Assembly: GCA_001970955.1 (NCBI GenBank)
Contig: MPUH01000931.1
Location: 1 to 29,041 of the forward strand
DNA from: Stentor coeruleus
Lineage: Eukaryota; Ciliophora; Heterotrichea; Heterotrichida; Stentoridae
Direction: 5' to 3'
Length of the DNA stretch: 29,041 bases
In this document: in pieces, positions 1-8,900 of the stretch
Position numbering within the stretch: the first letter of the stretch is position 1
Layout: every line of letters starts with the position of its first letter
The notes under the pieces: model-generated
What the model was told of the DNA's origin: nothing
Databases searched by the model: none
What the model saw: only the letters and a program-made list of their open reading frames with translations
Translations under genes and position numbers: made by a program

Positions 1-292
1 TGAATTTTAATCGAATAATTTAACAATGACTATTTTTAGTAGATTCACAGGTTTTAATATTTAAACTAATCAATTTCTCTTAAATCAAAAGTCAAAAACC
101 CCTATTTCAAACTAAAACCCTCAAATTATTTATAAAAAAAAACTATCTTTAAAGCCCATCATCTTTCCCAACAGCATTTCTAATTACCTAAAACTTCTTC
201 TATCTTATAATAAAATATCCAATTAAAAACCCACAATCCTATTTTTATCTAACCAACAACAAACATGCAAACTCTTCCCTTTAAATAACATA
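1..292. other. Left-end non-coding flank
   Basis: This A+T-rich stretch has no supported gene and no telomere-like repeat. The plus strand is C-rich and G-poor, which matches the 3' flank of the minus-strand RING gene that ends at 293. Confidence 0.5.
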
Positions 293-2053
293 TTAAACCA
301 CCATACTTTCTAAAGTACTAATGGCTTCTTTAATCAATCTAAAATACTTAAACCCAAGAATATCACTAAACTCCCCTCCACAAACTCCACACAAATTTGT
401 CTCATTTTTACATCCTTCACACATAATATGATTACAAGGTACAGTCAAAAAAGTTTTATCCCCTTCCATACACTTATTACAACAAGCATATTTTTTAATC
501 GCATTACATATTTTCATAATAGAATTTTTGCAATGAGTAATTTTATTTTCACTTATCACATCATTATCCCTTAAACCCAATCTAAATATAATTTCCTCTT
601 TGTTTTTAAGTTGACTTTTATAATAGTCAATATCTTTTTTAAGCTTTTCAATTTCCAAATGCTGTTCCATACATTCTTTTTCCTGTTCCATGCATTTTTT
701 TACACATCTATTAACTTCATCTTTAGTAAAATTTGATATGATCTCAGAATCTCTAAGTGTTAAAGCCCTTTTAATCCTCACAGCTTCTGATATTTGTATA
801 ATATTTTTTTCTTTGTTTGAATTTATTTGTTCATGTAGATCTTGTATAATTTGTTCATATTTGGCTTCTTTTTCTTTCCATACAATTCTTGCATTGCTAT
901 ATGTATGTGAAACTGTATTTAAAGACTCTTCACAGATTATAAGTTTATTTTTTATCTCATCATAATTCAGTTCTAATAAAGATTTTTCATATAAAGTTTT
1001 TTTGTGTTCTTCAATAACTTTTTCTTGTTCTTGTATTGTTTTTTTATATGTTTCTAGGTTTTCTAAGAGTTGGGTTTTTGTTGTTTTTAAGGATTTGTAT
1101 TTGGATTTTGATTTTTCATATAAACTTTTTTGCTCTTCTACTTTTATTTCGGCTTTTTTTAAAGAGTCAAAGTAACGCTTTTTTGTGGCTTCGGATAGTT
1201 GAAATTGAAGGGATATGTTGGAAAGTTCATCATTTTTAGATTTGAGTTCTTCGTTTAAGGTTGCTAGGTTTTGGTTGGTATTTGTGATAGTTTCACGGTT
1301 TTTTTGTTGGAGTTCTTCATGCTCTTGGGTTTGTTTTTTCATATCGGACATTAAGGAGATGTTTTTTTCATGAGATTTATTTAGGAGGATTTCAAACTCG
1401 TTGTTTTCGATAGTGAGTTTATCGATTTCTTTTTCAAATATCATGCGCATTTCCATTTGGTGCTGGCTTTGGAGTCGATTTTGCTTTTGGAGCACTTCTA
1501 TTTCGTGTTTGAGGTTGGAAATTAATTCATTTAAGTATTCAGGAGTAGATGGTTCAATTTGAGATTGGTTATAATCAAACTCAACCTTATCAACAGAAGA
1601 AGAATATTCAATATGATTTTCAATAGATAAGTTTTTTGAAATCTCTGGACTTTGTGCCTCACTTTTTGATTCTTCTTTAAGCTTTATTGAAGATTTGTCT
1701 TGAACCTGAAACTTATGACAATCTATTTCAAGATTGCATCTATGTGAATGATTTCTTTCTGAATTGATAATTTTTTCTTGCTCAATTGAAGAATCTATTG
1801 GAATGTGTTTTTTTCCAAACTTATGCTCGTTCATTATCTGTGGAACTTCAAGGTTTTTTTGACTTTTTGAGTTTGATAAACTTGAAGTAAATTCTCTCTT
1901 TTGAATATGCCCTTGAACAATAAAATGATGTCCAGAAGCAGTAGGTCTATCTTTAATTAAAGGCAAACGCTTATTACCTTGTAAAAGGTAATCTTGTGAT
2001 ACTTTTGATGAAGGATATCCTAGCTTAGGAGAGTTGTTGTTACTTCTGTTCAT
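293..2053 (-). CDS. Coiled-coil protein with C-terminal RING finger (putative E3 ubiquitin ligase)
   Basis: The protein is 586 aa and is read from the ATG at 2053 to a TAA. The N-terminal ~170 residues are polar and low in complexity, probably disordered. Residues ~170-500 are rich in Glu, Lys, Gln and Leu in heptad-like patterns, so a long coiled coil is predicted. The C-terminus carries a C3HC4 RING: C525-x2-C528, C540-x-H542, C545-x2-C548 and C555-x2-C558, with the usual PCNH and CGVC cores. RING domains of this spacing normally recruit an E2 enzyme for ubiquitin transfer; the coiled coil would give dimerisation or target binding. Ligase activity and substrate are inferred, and no orthologue is recognised. 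The gene is divergent from the next plus-strand gene across 840 nt. No intron is needed. Confidence 0.85.
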   Translation of the reverse strand: MNRSNNNSPKLGYPSSKVSQDYLLQGNKRLPLIKDRPTASGHHFIVQGHIQKREFTSSLSNSKSQKNLEVPQIMNEHKFGKKHIPIDSSIEQEKIINSERNHSHRCNLEIDCHKFQVQDKSSIKLKEESKSEAQSPEISKNLSIENHIEYSSSVDKVEFDYNQSQIEPSTPEYLNELISNLKHEIEVLQKQNRLQSQHQMEMRMIFEKEIDKLTIENNEFEILLNKSHEKNISLMSDMKKQTQEHEELQQKNRETITNTNQNLATLNEELKSKNDELSNISLQFQLSEATKKRYFDSLKKAEIKVEEQKSLYEKSKSKYKSLKTTKTQLLENLETYKKTIQEQEKVIEEHKKTLYEKSLLELNYDEIKNKLIICEESLNTVSHTYSNARIVWKEKEAKYEQIIQDLHEQINSNKEKNIIQISEAVRIKRALTLRDSEIISNFTKDEVNRCVKKCMEQEKECMEQHLEIEKLKKDIDYYKSQLKNKEEIIFRLGLRDNDVISENKITHCKNSIMKICNAIKKYACCNKCMEGDKTFLTVPCNHIMCEGCKNETNLCGVCGGEFSDILGFKYFRLIKEAISTLESMVV

Positions 2054-2893
2054 TAAATTATTGATACAATATTTCCTGATAGTGATATGAATAATGATTT
2101 AAAACCTTAGAATAACTCAATATTAGGAATATTTAAAAAAATAAGGTATTAGATTCTCCAGCAGCCTAAGTATATTCAAATTATATTCTCTTTGACGTAA
2201 ATAATATTTTATTACTAATACTTAAATCCATTTCTTACTGATAATCCAAGTGAATTTATTCAGATGCAAAGAAGAATAGATTATTTTTCAAATTATAATT
2301 GAAACTTTACAAGTTTTAAGTATGATGAAAAGTTCAGGAATTTCTGTAAAGATACTAAAAAAAATAAAAGCTTGAGATTATTAAAGAAAAACTCAACCCT
2401 TTACATTCTACGTCGAAAATAGCGTTTTTTTTTTACTTTTTTGATATAACATGATTAACTTTTTTTAGTACAGTTTTATTATTTGTTTTATCTATTATAC
2501 ATATTGATTTTATAATAATAACAATATCACATATATCTTTAAAAACTCAAGTATTTTATATACAACCAAAAGAAAAAAAGCCGACGAAGTTTCTAGAATT
2601 AAAATTCAAACCCAGTTTTACAATAACTAAAAATCTTACAACAAGAAACAAGTTTTAAAATTTCATCCTAGTAAGAATTTTCATCTTAAAACTTTACAAG
2701 AACTAACTCTCTATATTTATTAAGCATTTTCCAGTCTATAAAATTTTAACTTTAATTTTTTTTATTAATAATTTCTACTAAATCAAACACAAAAATCAAA
2801 CTCAAAATATAAACCAAAACTCAAATACACTTTGATTTATTAAAAAACCCCATAAAACTATTATTTCATTACAATAAAAATCCACAAATAAAC
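2054..2893. other. Divergent intergenic region
   Basis: These 840 nt separate the divergent RING gene and the 247-aa gene, so they should hold both promoters. The last ~200 nt before 2894 are C/A-rich and nearly G-free, as in front of other plus-strand genes in the window. A short decayed coding stretch lies inside (2219-2422, listed separately). I see no tRNA and no other RNA gene. Confidence 0.5.
2219..2422 (+). pseudogene. Possible coding relic of unknown origin
   Basis: The frame starting at 2219 stays open to a TAG at 2420-2422 apart from a single TGA at 2300-2302. Its residue composition looks protein-like (for example TDNPSEFIQMQRRIDYF) rather than the Phe/Ile/Asn/Tyr runs that random A+T-rich DNA gives. 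It has no good start codon near its beginning; an ATG occurs internally at 2264. It may be the decayed end of an old gene or gene fragment. The family is not recognised. A chance ORF cannot be excluded. Confidence 0.3.
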
Positions 2894-3637
2894 ATGAATT
2901 TTTTTTTCCTTGAAAGCCCAAGTTCAGGTATGAAATTCCAAACCAAGCAAAGAAAATCAGGTTTATCCTTCAAATCTCTTCTAACCACAAACGCTGAAAC
3001 CCAAGAGGTAAAACTTTTATCAAGATTCACTGGAAAAATCGAATCTCAAAAAACCCCGCGCATTGAAATTCAAGATCCTCAAGTCCCAATCTCAGAGGTT
3101 ACAAATTTATCATATTTAATAGAACAAGAACTATTAAAACTTGCTGAAAATGAAAAGAAAATCAATGGAATTTTAGGTTCAAAAGATGAATATTTATCAA
3201 GAATCCAAGAACGAAAAATGTATTTAAAAGAATGTCAGGAGGAAACAGAAAAAATAATGCTAGAAAAAGATCAGCAAATTGAAAATATTAAAAAAGATAT
3301 AAAAGAAATTGAAATTACGATTAATAAATCAGCTGATACTGGGAAAATGTTAGCTTTTAATTATGATTCATTAGCATTATGTAATGAAAAGATTCAAGGG
3401 GAAATTGAAGTGCTGAGAAAAATTTGTGGGGAGAATAATTGTAAGATAGGTGCTTGTGAGAGGATAAAAGATAAATATTTAATGGATTTGAATTGGGTTG
3501 AGATGTCTAATGAGAATACAAGTGCGGAAATAAAAGAGGTTTATGAAAAGTGCAATGAAATGCATAGGCTTTATACTAGTGACTGTGAAAATATACAAAG
3601 GATTTGTGAAGAAATTGAGAAGTATAAGCATAAGTAA
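2894..3637 (+). CDS. Coiled-coil protein of unknown function
   Basis: The protein is 247 aa and ends at a TAA. I use the ATG at 2894; a second in-frame ATG at 2933 would remove 13 residues (MNFFFLESPSSG...). Residues ~1-60 are basic and Ser/Thr-rich. From ~75 onward the protein is Glu/Lys-rich with two predicted coiled-coil stretches (~75-150 and ~165-245). It contains several cysteines (in the ENNCKIGACERIKDK region and later), but they do not form an obvious zinc site. No signal peptide, membrane segment or catalytic motif is visible. A structural or cytoskeletal role is plausible for a ciliate coiled-coil protein of this kind, but that is inference only. The next gene follows on the same strand after 288 nt. 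Confidence 0.75.
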   Translation: MNFFFLESPSSGMKFQTKQRKSGLSFKSLLTTNAETQEVKLLSRFTGKIESQKTPRIEIQDPQVPISEVTNLSYLIEQELLKLAENEKKINGILGSKDEYLSRIQERKMYLKECQEETEKIMLEKDQQIENIKKDIKEIEITINKSADTGKMLAFNYDSLALCNEKIQGEIEVLRKICGENNCKIGACERIKDKYLMDLNWVEMSNENTSAEIKEVYEKCNEMHRLYTSDCENIQRICEEIEKYKHK

Positions 3638-3925
3638 TATTGTTAGTAATTATCGTATTTTTTTTAGAGATTTTTTAGGAGATGCTTAAAATTTTCACAT
3701 GAGAAAAATATCATCATCATCTTTTTAAAGTATAATTCCTATCTTTTATAAAACTATGAGCTTTCATAATATCAAACTTCTTTTGTCTTTTAAATCTTTC
3801 AAAATGACTACAAATTTAATAATCCTTTACTTACTCAAAAAAAAAATCTTTAAAAATATATTATAATCCTTAATATATGCAGATGCTAGAATTCATATGA
3901 ATTTATCTTTGAAATATAATAGGAA

Positions 3926-6900
3926 ATGAGTATTTATATGACCCCTCGCGAGAACGTAGCAGAAGACAGTTCGAAAATACAGCAAAATATTATTGATAAA
4001 TTATTAGAAGCTAGTCCTGGTGAACTTTTCGGCAAATCGAATTTCTTTGACAGTTTGAAACAAACCAATCCTGAAGTTATGCAAAGACGTTTAGAATCCA
4101 GAAGACATCCAATGACAGGAATGTCTGGACCTCGAAGTAAAACTACACCATATAGACCATCAACAATACAAAGGGAAATATTAAGACAATCTCATAAATT
4201 AAACCCAAGAATATTAGAAACCTGGTTAAACAACACCGTTGCTGATGCTGAAGATTTTGAAATCCCATCATCAGTATTAAAACAAGATACTAAACTACCT
4301 TTGGCTCGCTTTGGAATTGACCGATCATCCCTACTTAATGCAGGCCTTCCTTCAATTGAAGTTGATAAGTTATACCAATCTCTTTTTGTACACTCAATAG
4401 GATTTTATCAATTAATACTCAAAGTTCTTGAACACACAGAAAAAAAATACACTATCGTAACTGGGATTTGGAAAGTTTTTGCCATACTTCTTGAGTATTG
4501 CTGCCAACTTGACTACCAGATGATTATAACAACTTTGAACTTAGAAAAAAGAGAAGAACTTGAACAATTAGAAAATGAGTATAAAGGACAGATATCACTT
4601 ATGGAAGAGCATGAAAAAAGATTATTAGAAAGTATTAATAATGTAAGAAACCAACTTAAAGGTGTTCAAAAAGATCTACAAAAGGAAATAGAAAAAAGAG
4701 AAGAATTAGAAGATGAACTATTGCAAAGAGGTTCAGGACATGAAGAAGAAGTTGCTATGCGTTTATTATTCGAAAGCAAACTTAACCAAATGTATGCAAA
4801 ACAACGAGATATGACAACAAAAATTGAACAACTAACTGAAGTTGTAAATGATCAAGCTAAACTTCTTGAGACTAAAACTGATATGATAGCCAAAGAAAAA
4901 AAACGGGCAAATGATATGATTCAAGGGAAAATCGAGACTGAGCAAGAAATGAAAAAAACCGAAGAGCGGCTTAAACAATATGAAGTTATAAACACAAACC
5001 TTGAAAGCCGTCTTGATGAATCTTTAAACAAAATCGATGAACTTAGTACAAATTTAAGCAAGGCACATATGGAATTAAGTGAATGTCTTAATGAAATAGC
5101 CCAAAAAAGGATTTTAATTGATGACCAAAAATTCGAAATTGATGTTGGCAAAGTCCAAATAGTAAAACTAGACAGTTTAATAAAAGAATACGCTGTTGAA
5201 AAACAAATGTATTTGTCACGTATAATGGATCTTCAAAAAACATACGCTGAAGAGTTTGATAAAAACAAGCATTTCGAACAAGAATGTGCAAGGCTTAAAG
5301 AGTCTGAAGCTGTAGCGATGTCTGAGTATCATAGATTTAAGAAAAAAGCTGATGATTTAGAGGAGGAAAAAGAAAATATCGAGAAAGAAAGAGATAGTTA
5401 TAAAGTTTCCTTAGATAGCTTAACACAACTAAGCAACGAACTCAAATCACAAGTAAAACGTTCACAAGAGCGTATGGAAGAAATGAATAAAGGTCGACGT
5501 ATAGTTGAAGAACTTAATGAAAACCTTAAAGCCCGTTTAGATGAGCGGATACAAGATCTTACTGAAGCAAGGAAAAACATAAACGACCAAAAGGCAGAAA
5601 TCGAAAACCTTAAAAGCCGTGAAGTTGAATTAGAAGGCGATGTTGCTTCATTACAAATCAAACTAAGGTCATTAGAAAAACAGTTTGAAACAACAAAAGA
5701 AACTTTACAAGAAAAAATAAATAATCTTAATGATATCCTTACATCAGAAAAAAAAATACGTGAAAATTGGATTTACAGATATGAAGAGGAACAAAAACTT
5801 CATGCTAAGACAACTAAAGATTTGATAAGTACAGAAGATAGGCTTAATGATATGATTATGAAAAACAATTCATTAACAACAACTTTAGAGGAAAAAACAG
5901 GATTGTTAGAAAAATATGTATTGAAAAACAAGGAACAACTTGAAGAAATATTGTCTTTGAAATCTTTAGAAGAAGAGTTTTTACGTAAAAATAAAACTTT
6001 GAGTATACTTATAGGGAGTATTGAAGCTGAGAATAAAGAAAAAATCAGTGAGATTTTGGTTGAGGTTGATGATATGAAATCAGACCATATGAGGGATATG
6101 GAAAGGAAGAATTTGCTTTTTGAAGAGTTGTGGTATGTTGCAAGGTTTAACCTTGAGATTTATGAAGGGAAATGTAAGGAGCTTGCAGATATGACATCTC
6201 AATACAATGGGAAATGTGAGGAACTTGTTGCAGCAAATTTAGTGATTGAAAAAAAAAACGAATATATCGCAGGGAAATGCATGATAATCGAAGAACTAGA
6301 AGCTTTTATTATAGTCCAAGCAGATGAAATAATGAATAAAATCGAAGAATTCGAAAATCTCCGACTTCAACATTATGAGCTTAATCGAGAATATCAAGAC
6401 TGGCTCAACAAAATCCCCCAAGACTTAAAACATGAAAAAAACCCTTTTAGTATCCTTGAAGAACGTATTTTCCAACTCAAAGATGAAATAAACAATATAA
6501 TTTCCTCTAAAGAAAACACTAAAGATATAGAAACTCAATACAATTATGAACCTGATGTTAAAGATGCCCTACAACAAACAGAAGTTGATTCAGTTGAATT
6601 TGAAAAACTTACAAAAAGACCTCAACCAAAAGTTATTGAAAAAGCTGAAATTGGTGTTCAGAGTTCATTAGTTGAATTACCAAAAGTCCCAAGTTTTACT
6701 TTACAAAATGAGATGAATAAAGATTTTCCTTTAAGAAAAAAAATGAATAGTGTTGATATGGATAAACCAGAATCAAGAAAAACAATCAGACAACAAAGCG
6801 CAGAATCTGCACCTAGAGATGAAGAAGTTGTCACACCGGTGAATTTAAAAAGTATATATAGGCATGAGGAAGAAAGTGAAGAAGCTAAACATTTAACTAC

Positions 6901-7048
6901 TAAACTTCCATCTATTGCAAAAAAAATACCATCACAACCGGTACCACAAGTTAGGCCACCAACTATGCCTTCGATGCTTACAAGTGATATTAAAAGACAT
7001 ATTAAACAAGCTAATTCTAGAAGGAAAAATGATTCAATATTCAACTAA
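3926..7048 (+). CDS. Long coiled-coil protein, probably cytoskeletal or ciliary
   Basis: The protein is 1040 aa, ATG at 3926 to TAA, with no intron. Residues ~1-120 are polar. Residues ~125-205 form a compact, more hydrophobic region (around GFYQLILKVLEHTEKKYTIV and a Trp-Lys-Val-Phe segment), probably a small globular domain. Residues ~205-870 are an almost continuous coiled coil rich in Glu, Lys, Leu and Gln. The last ~160 residues are Pro/Ser/Lys-rich and look disordered, with EIGVQSSL near 912. This head, rod and tail layout is common in basal-body, axonemal and centrosomal proteins. The arrangement faintly recalls axonemal dynein light-chain-domain proteins, but I could not establish that. 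A cytoskeletal role is inferred from architecture alone. Confidence 0.8.
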   Translation: MSIYMTPRENVAEDSSKIQQNIIDKLLEASPGELFGKSNFFDSLKQTNPEVMQRRLESRRHPMTGMSGPRSKTTPYRPSTIQREILRQSHKLNPRILETWLNNTVADAEDFEIPSSVLKQDTKLPLARFGIDRSSLLNAGLPSIEVDKLYQSLFVHSIGFYQLILKVLEHTEKKYTIVTGIWKVFAILLEYCCQLDYQMIITTLNLEKREELEQLENEYKGQISLMEEHEKRLLESINNVRNQLKGVQKDLQKEIEKREELEDELLQRGSGHEEEVAMRLLFESKLNQMYAKQRDMTTKIEQLTEVVNDQAKLLETKTDMIAKEKKRANDMIQGKIETEQEMKKTEERLKQYEVINTNLESRLDESLNKIDELSTNLSKAHMELSECLNEIAQKRILIDDQKFEIDVGKVQIVKLDSLIKEYAVEKQMYLSRIMDLQKTYAEEFDKNKHFEQECARLKESEAVAMSEYHRFKKKADDLEEEKENIEKERDSYKVSLDSLTQLSNELKSQVKRSQERMEEMNKGRRIVEELNENLKARLDERIQDLTEARKNINDQKAEIENLKSREVELEGDVASLQIKLRSLEKQFETTKETLQEKINNLNDILTSEKKIRENWIYRYEEEQKLHAKTTKDLISTEDRLNDMIMKNNSLTTTLEEKTGLLEKYVLKNKEQLEEILSLKSLEEEFLRKNKTLSILIGSIEAENKEKISEILVEVDDMKSDHMRDMERKNLLFEELWYVARFNLEIYEGKCKELADMTSQYNGKCEELVAANLVIEKKNEYIAGKCMIIEELEAFIIVQADEIMNKIEEFENLRLQHYELNREYQDWLNKIPQDLKHEKNPFSILEERIFQLKDEINNIISSKENTKDIETQYNYEPDVKDALQQTEVDSVEFEKLTKRPQPKVIEKAEIGVQSSLVELPKVPSFTLQNEMNKDFPLRKKMNSVDMDKPESRKTIRQQSAESAPRDEEVVTPVNLKSIYRHEEESEEAKHLTTKLPSIAKKIPSQPVPQVRPPTMPSMLTSDIKRHIKQANSRRKNDSIFN

Positions 7049-7386
7049 TTTTTTATTGTCGTAATTTTTTATTTTAAGAATGTGGATAATTATTTGAAGT
7101 TTTATGAAGATCCTTGGGTTATAATTGGATGATTAAAAAAATATGATGGTTTAGGCTGATCTAATCTGTTGTGGGAAAAACTTGAAGTAAAAATGTTTTG
7201 ATAAATAAACTATCTTTTTCATTCAGATTTTCCTTATTAATCATTCAAATTACACCATTCTTAATAAATACCATCCTATCTTATATAATTACCACCCACA
7301 TAAAAAACTAAATTTCCAAAAAAACCTAAAAAAAATCATCATAATTTCTATTCCTATAAACAACTTCCAAAATTTCAAACATATAA
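7049..7386. other. Intergenic region with skew switch
   Basis: No gene is seen. The first ~150 nt are G/T-rich (3' flank of the 1040-aa gene). From ~7215 on, the plus strand becomes C/A-rich and G-poor (5' flank of the next transcription unit). Confidence 0.5.
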
Positions 7387-7587
7387 ATGAAATCGCAAGG
7401 GGGACAAAAGGGTAAACATCACAAGAAAAACAAAAAGCATAAAAAAAAACACGGAGAGTCCAAACCTCTTCAAACCCCAGCTCAAGTCTTCCGTAAAAAG
7501 GCTCCTAGGAGAAAAGTCGTCCAAGAAATCCTAATAAACACTTCAGCTTTTCAAGGCTCTGGAAATGATTTTAAGCTATTTAGTTAA
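7387..7587 (+). CDS. Small Lys/His-rich basic protein, 18 nt upstream of NUBP1
   Basis: The ORF is 66 codons, ATG at 7387 to TAA at 7585-7587. The N-terminal third is extremely basic (GKHHKKNKKHKKKHGESK), suggesting nucleic-acid binding or a nuclear/nucleolar localisation signal. The second half (APRRKVVQEILINTSAFQGS) is less biased. No family is recognised. Only 18 nt separate its stop from the NUBP1 ATG. The two ORFs lie in the same frame with no other stop between them, so only this TAA divides them. The C-rich 5' flank sits upstream of this ORF and not between it and NUBP1, which suggests one transcript. It could be a real small protein in a dicistronic mRNA, an upstream regulatory ORF, or an N-terminal extension read through the TAA. 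Confidence 0.55.
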   Translation: MKSQGGQKGKHHKKNKKHKKKHGESKPLQTPAQVFRKKAPRRKVVQEILINTSAFQGSGNDFKLFS

Positions 7588-7605
7588 TCTAGAAGTGTAA
7601 ATAAA

Positions 7606-8532
7606 ATGTCAGATGTCCCTTCAGATTGTCCAGGAGTAAACTCAGATCAAGCAGGAAAATCAAGTGCCTGTGATGGTTGTCCAAACCAGAAAATTTGTTC
7701 ATCAGGGGAATCTCAAATTAAAGACCCAGCTATTGCCATTGTTGCTGAAAGGCTAAAACAAGTAAAAGCTGTAATATTAGTCTTATCAGGTAAAGGTGGA
7801 GTGGGTAAAAGTACAGTTGCAGCTCAATTAGCTTATATGCTCGCAGAAAACCAAGATACACAAGTTGGCCTTTTAGATATAGATATTTGTGGTCCAAGTC
7901 AACCTCTTCTTATGCATATGCAAGGTGAAGAAGTTCATACAAGTGCATCGGGCTGGTCTCCAGTTTTTCATCATGAAGTTTCTAATCTTGGGGTAATGTC
8001 AATTGGATTCCTAATCCCTAACTCTAATGAACCAGTAATATGGAGAGGACCAAGAAAAAATGGTCTAATCAAACAATTCCTAACAGATGTTGATTGGAGT
8101 AATTTAGATTTCCTTATTATTGACTGCCCTCCTGGAACTTCTGATGAACATCTTAGCATTGTATCATTTTTATCTGATGTTCCAACAAAAGCTGCAATTA
8201 TTGTCACAACACCACATGAACTTGCTTTACTTGATGTTAGAAAAGAAATTGGTTTCTGTCATAAGACTTCAATTAATGTTATTGGCCTTGTAGAAAATAT
8301 GAGTGGATTTGTTTGTCCTCATTGCACATGTGAAAGTAATTTATTTCCGAATAGCTCAGGAGGAGTTGTTAAGATGTGTGAAGAAATGAATGTTAGGAGA
8401 ATTTGTTCTGTGCCTATGTCTTTAGGTGTTAGTAAAGCTGCTGATGAAGGTAGGGCTTTGAATAGTGAAGATGGTGTTGTGTATACGGTTTATCAGAATT
8501 TCGCTTGTGGGGTTAGAGAATATTTTAGGTAG
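7606..8532 (+). CDS. NUBP1: Cytosolic Fe-S cluster assembly factor NUBP1/Nbp35
   Basis: The protein is 308 aa, close to the usual length of the family, and ends at TAG. Nbp35-type proteins are P-loop NTPases that work in the cytosolic iron-sulfur assembly (CIA) pathway, normally with Cfd1/NUBP2, as the scaffold for [4Fe-4S] clusters passed to cytosolic and nuclear apoproteins. Visible here are the N-terminal cluster motif C8-x13-C22-x2-C25-x5-C31, the deviant Walker A SGKGGVGKST (61-70), the GLLDIDICGPS motif (~88-98), IIDCPPGTSDEHLS (171-184) and the bridging CPHC (237-240) that binds the shared cluster. The start is fixed by the family's usual opening (M-x2-VP-x-DCPG). The N-terminal ferredoxin-like motif separates it from Cfd1. 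Its 5' neighbour is an in-frame 66-codon ORF 18 nt upstream. Confidence 0.97.
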   Translation: MSDVPSDCPGVNSDQAGKSSACDGCPNQKICSSGESQIKDPAIAIVAERLKQVKAVILVLSGKGGVGKSTVAAQLAYMLAENQDTQVGLLDIDICGPSQPLLMHMQGEEVHTSASGWSPVFHHEVSNLGVMSIGFLIPNSNEPVIWRGPRKNGLIKQFLTDVDWSNLDFLIIDCPPGTSDEHLSIVSFLSDVPTKAAIIVTTPHELALLDVRKEIGFCHKTSINVIGLVENMSGFVCPHCTCESNLFPNSSGGVVKMCEEMNVRRICSVPMSLGVSKAADEGRALNSEDGVVYTVYQNFACGVREYFR

Positions 8533-8900
8533 AATATATAGGAAAATGCTTATTTTTGATATTGTGTTGGGATTTTTATGAATTTGGAGGATTGTGCTTT
8601 TTTTTTTGGTGAAAAAAGTATGATTAGAAGTTTATAATAGTTTGGGTTTAATATAAGAATATATGGATTTTATATATAAACTCATATCTTTGTTTTAGAA
8701 ATCATAAAACAATAGAAAATTCTATTTACAAATTCGACCTTTATAAACTATAAACCTAAACACCTTAGATCTTTAAACCTTTAATTAACATCAAAAAACC
8801 TAATCCTACACTTCCATTCTTCCACATCTTTTAATTTCCCTTAAACCTAAAGACTATTCATTATTTCCTATCATTTACAAATAATATTAAAGTTCATAAT
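8533..8900. other. Intergenic region with skew switch
   Basis: No gene is seen in these 368 nt. The first ~150 nt after NUBP1 are G/T-rich. From ~8695 the plus strand turns C/A-rich and almost G-free up to the GlnRS start. Confidence 0.5.

Noticed and set aside
6658..7044. 128-codon minus-strand frame inside the long coiled-coil gene
   Set aside because: It is an antisense shadow of a clear plus-strand coding region; its Ser/Leu/Phe-rich content is the complement of Glu/Lys/Ser codons.
7596..7611. 16-nt GT...AG segment overlapping the NUBP1 start as an intron
   Set aside because: Its removal would delete the NUBP1 ATG and shift the frame away from the conserved N-terminal Cys motif.
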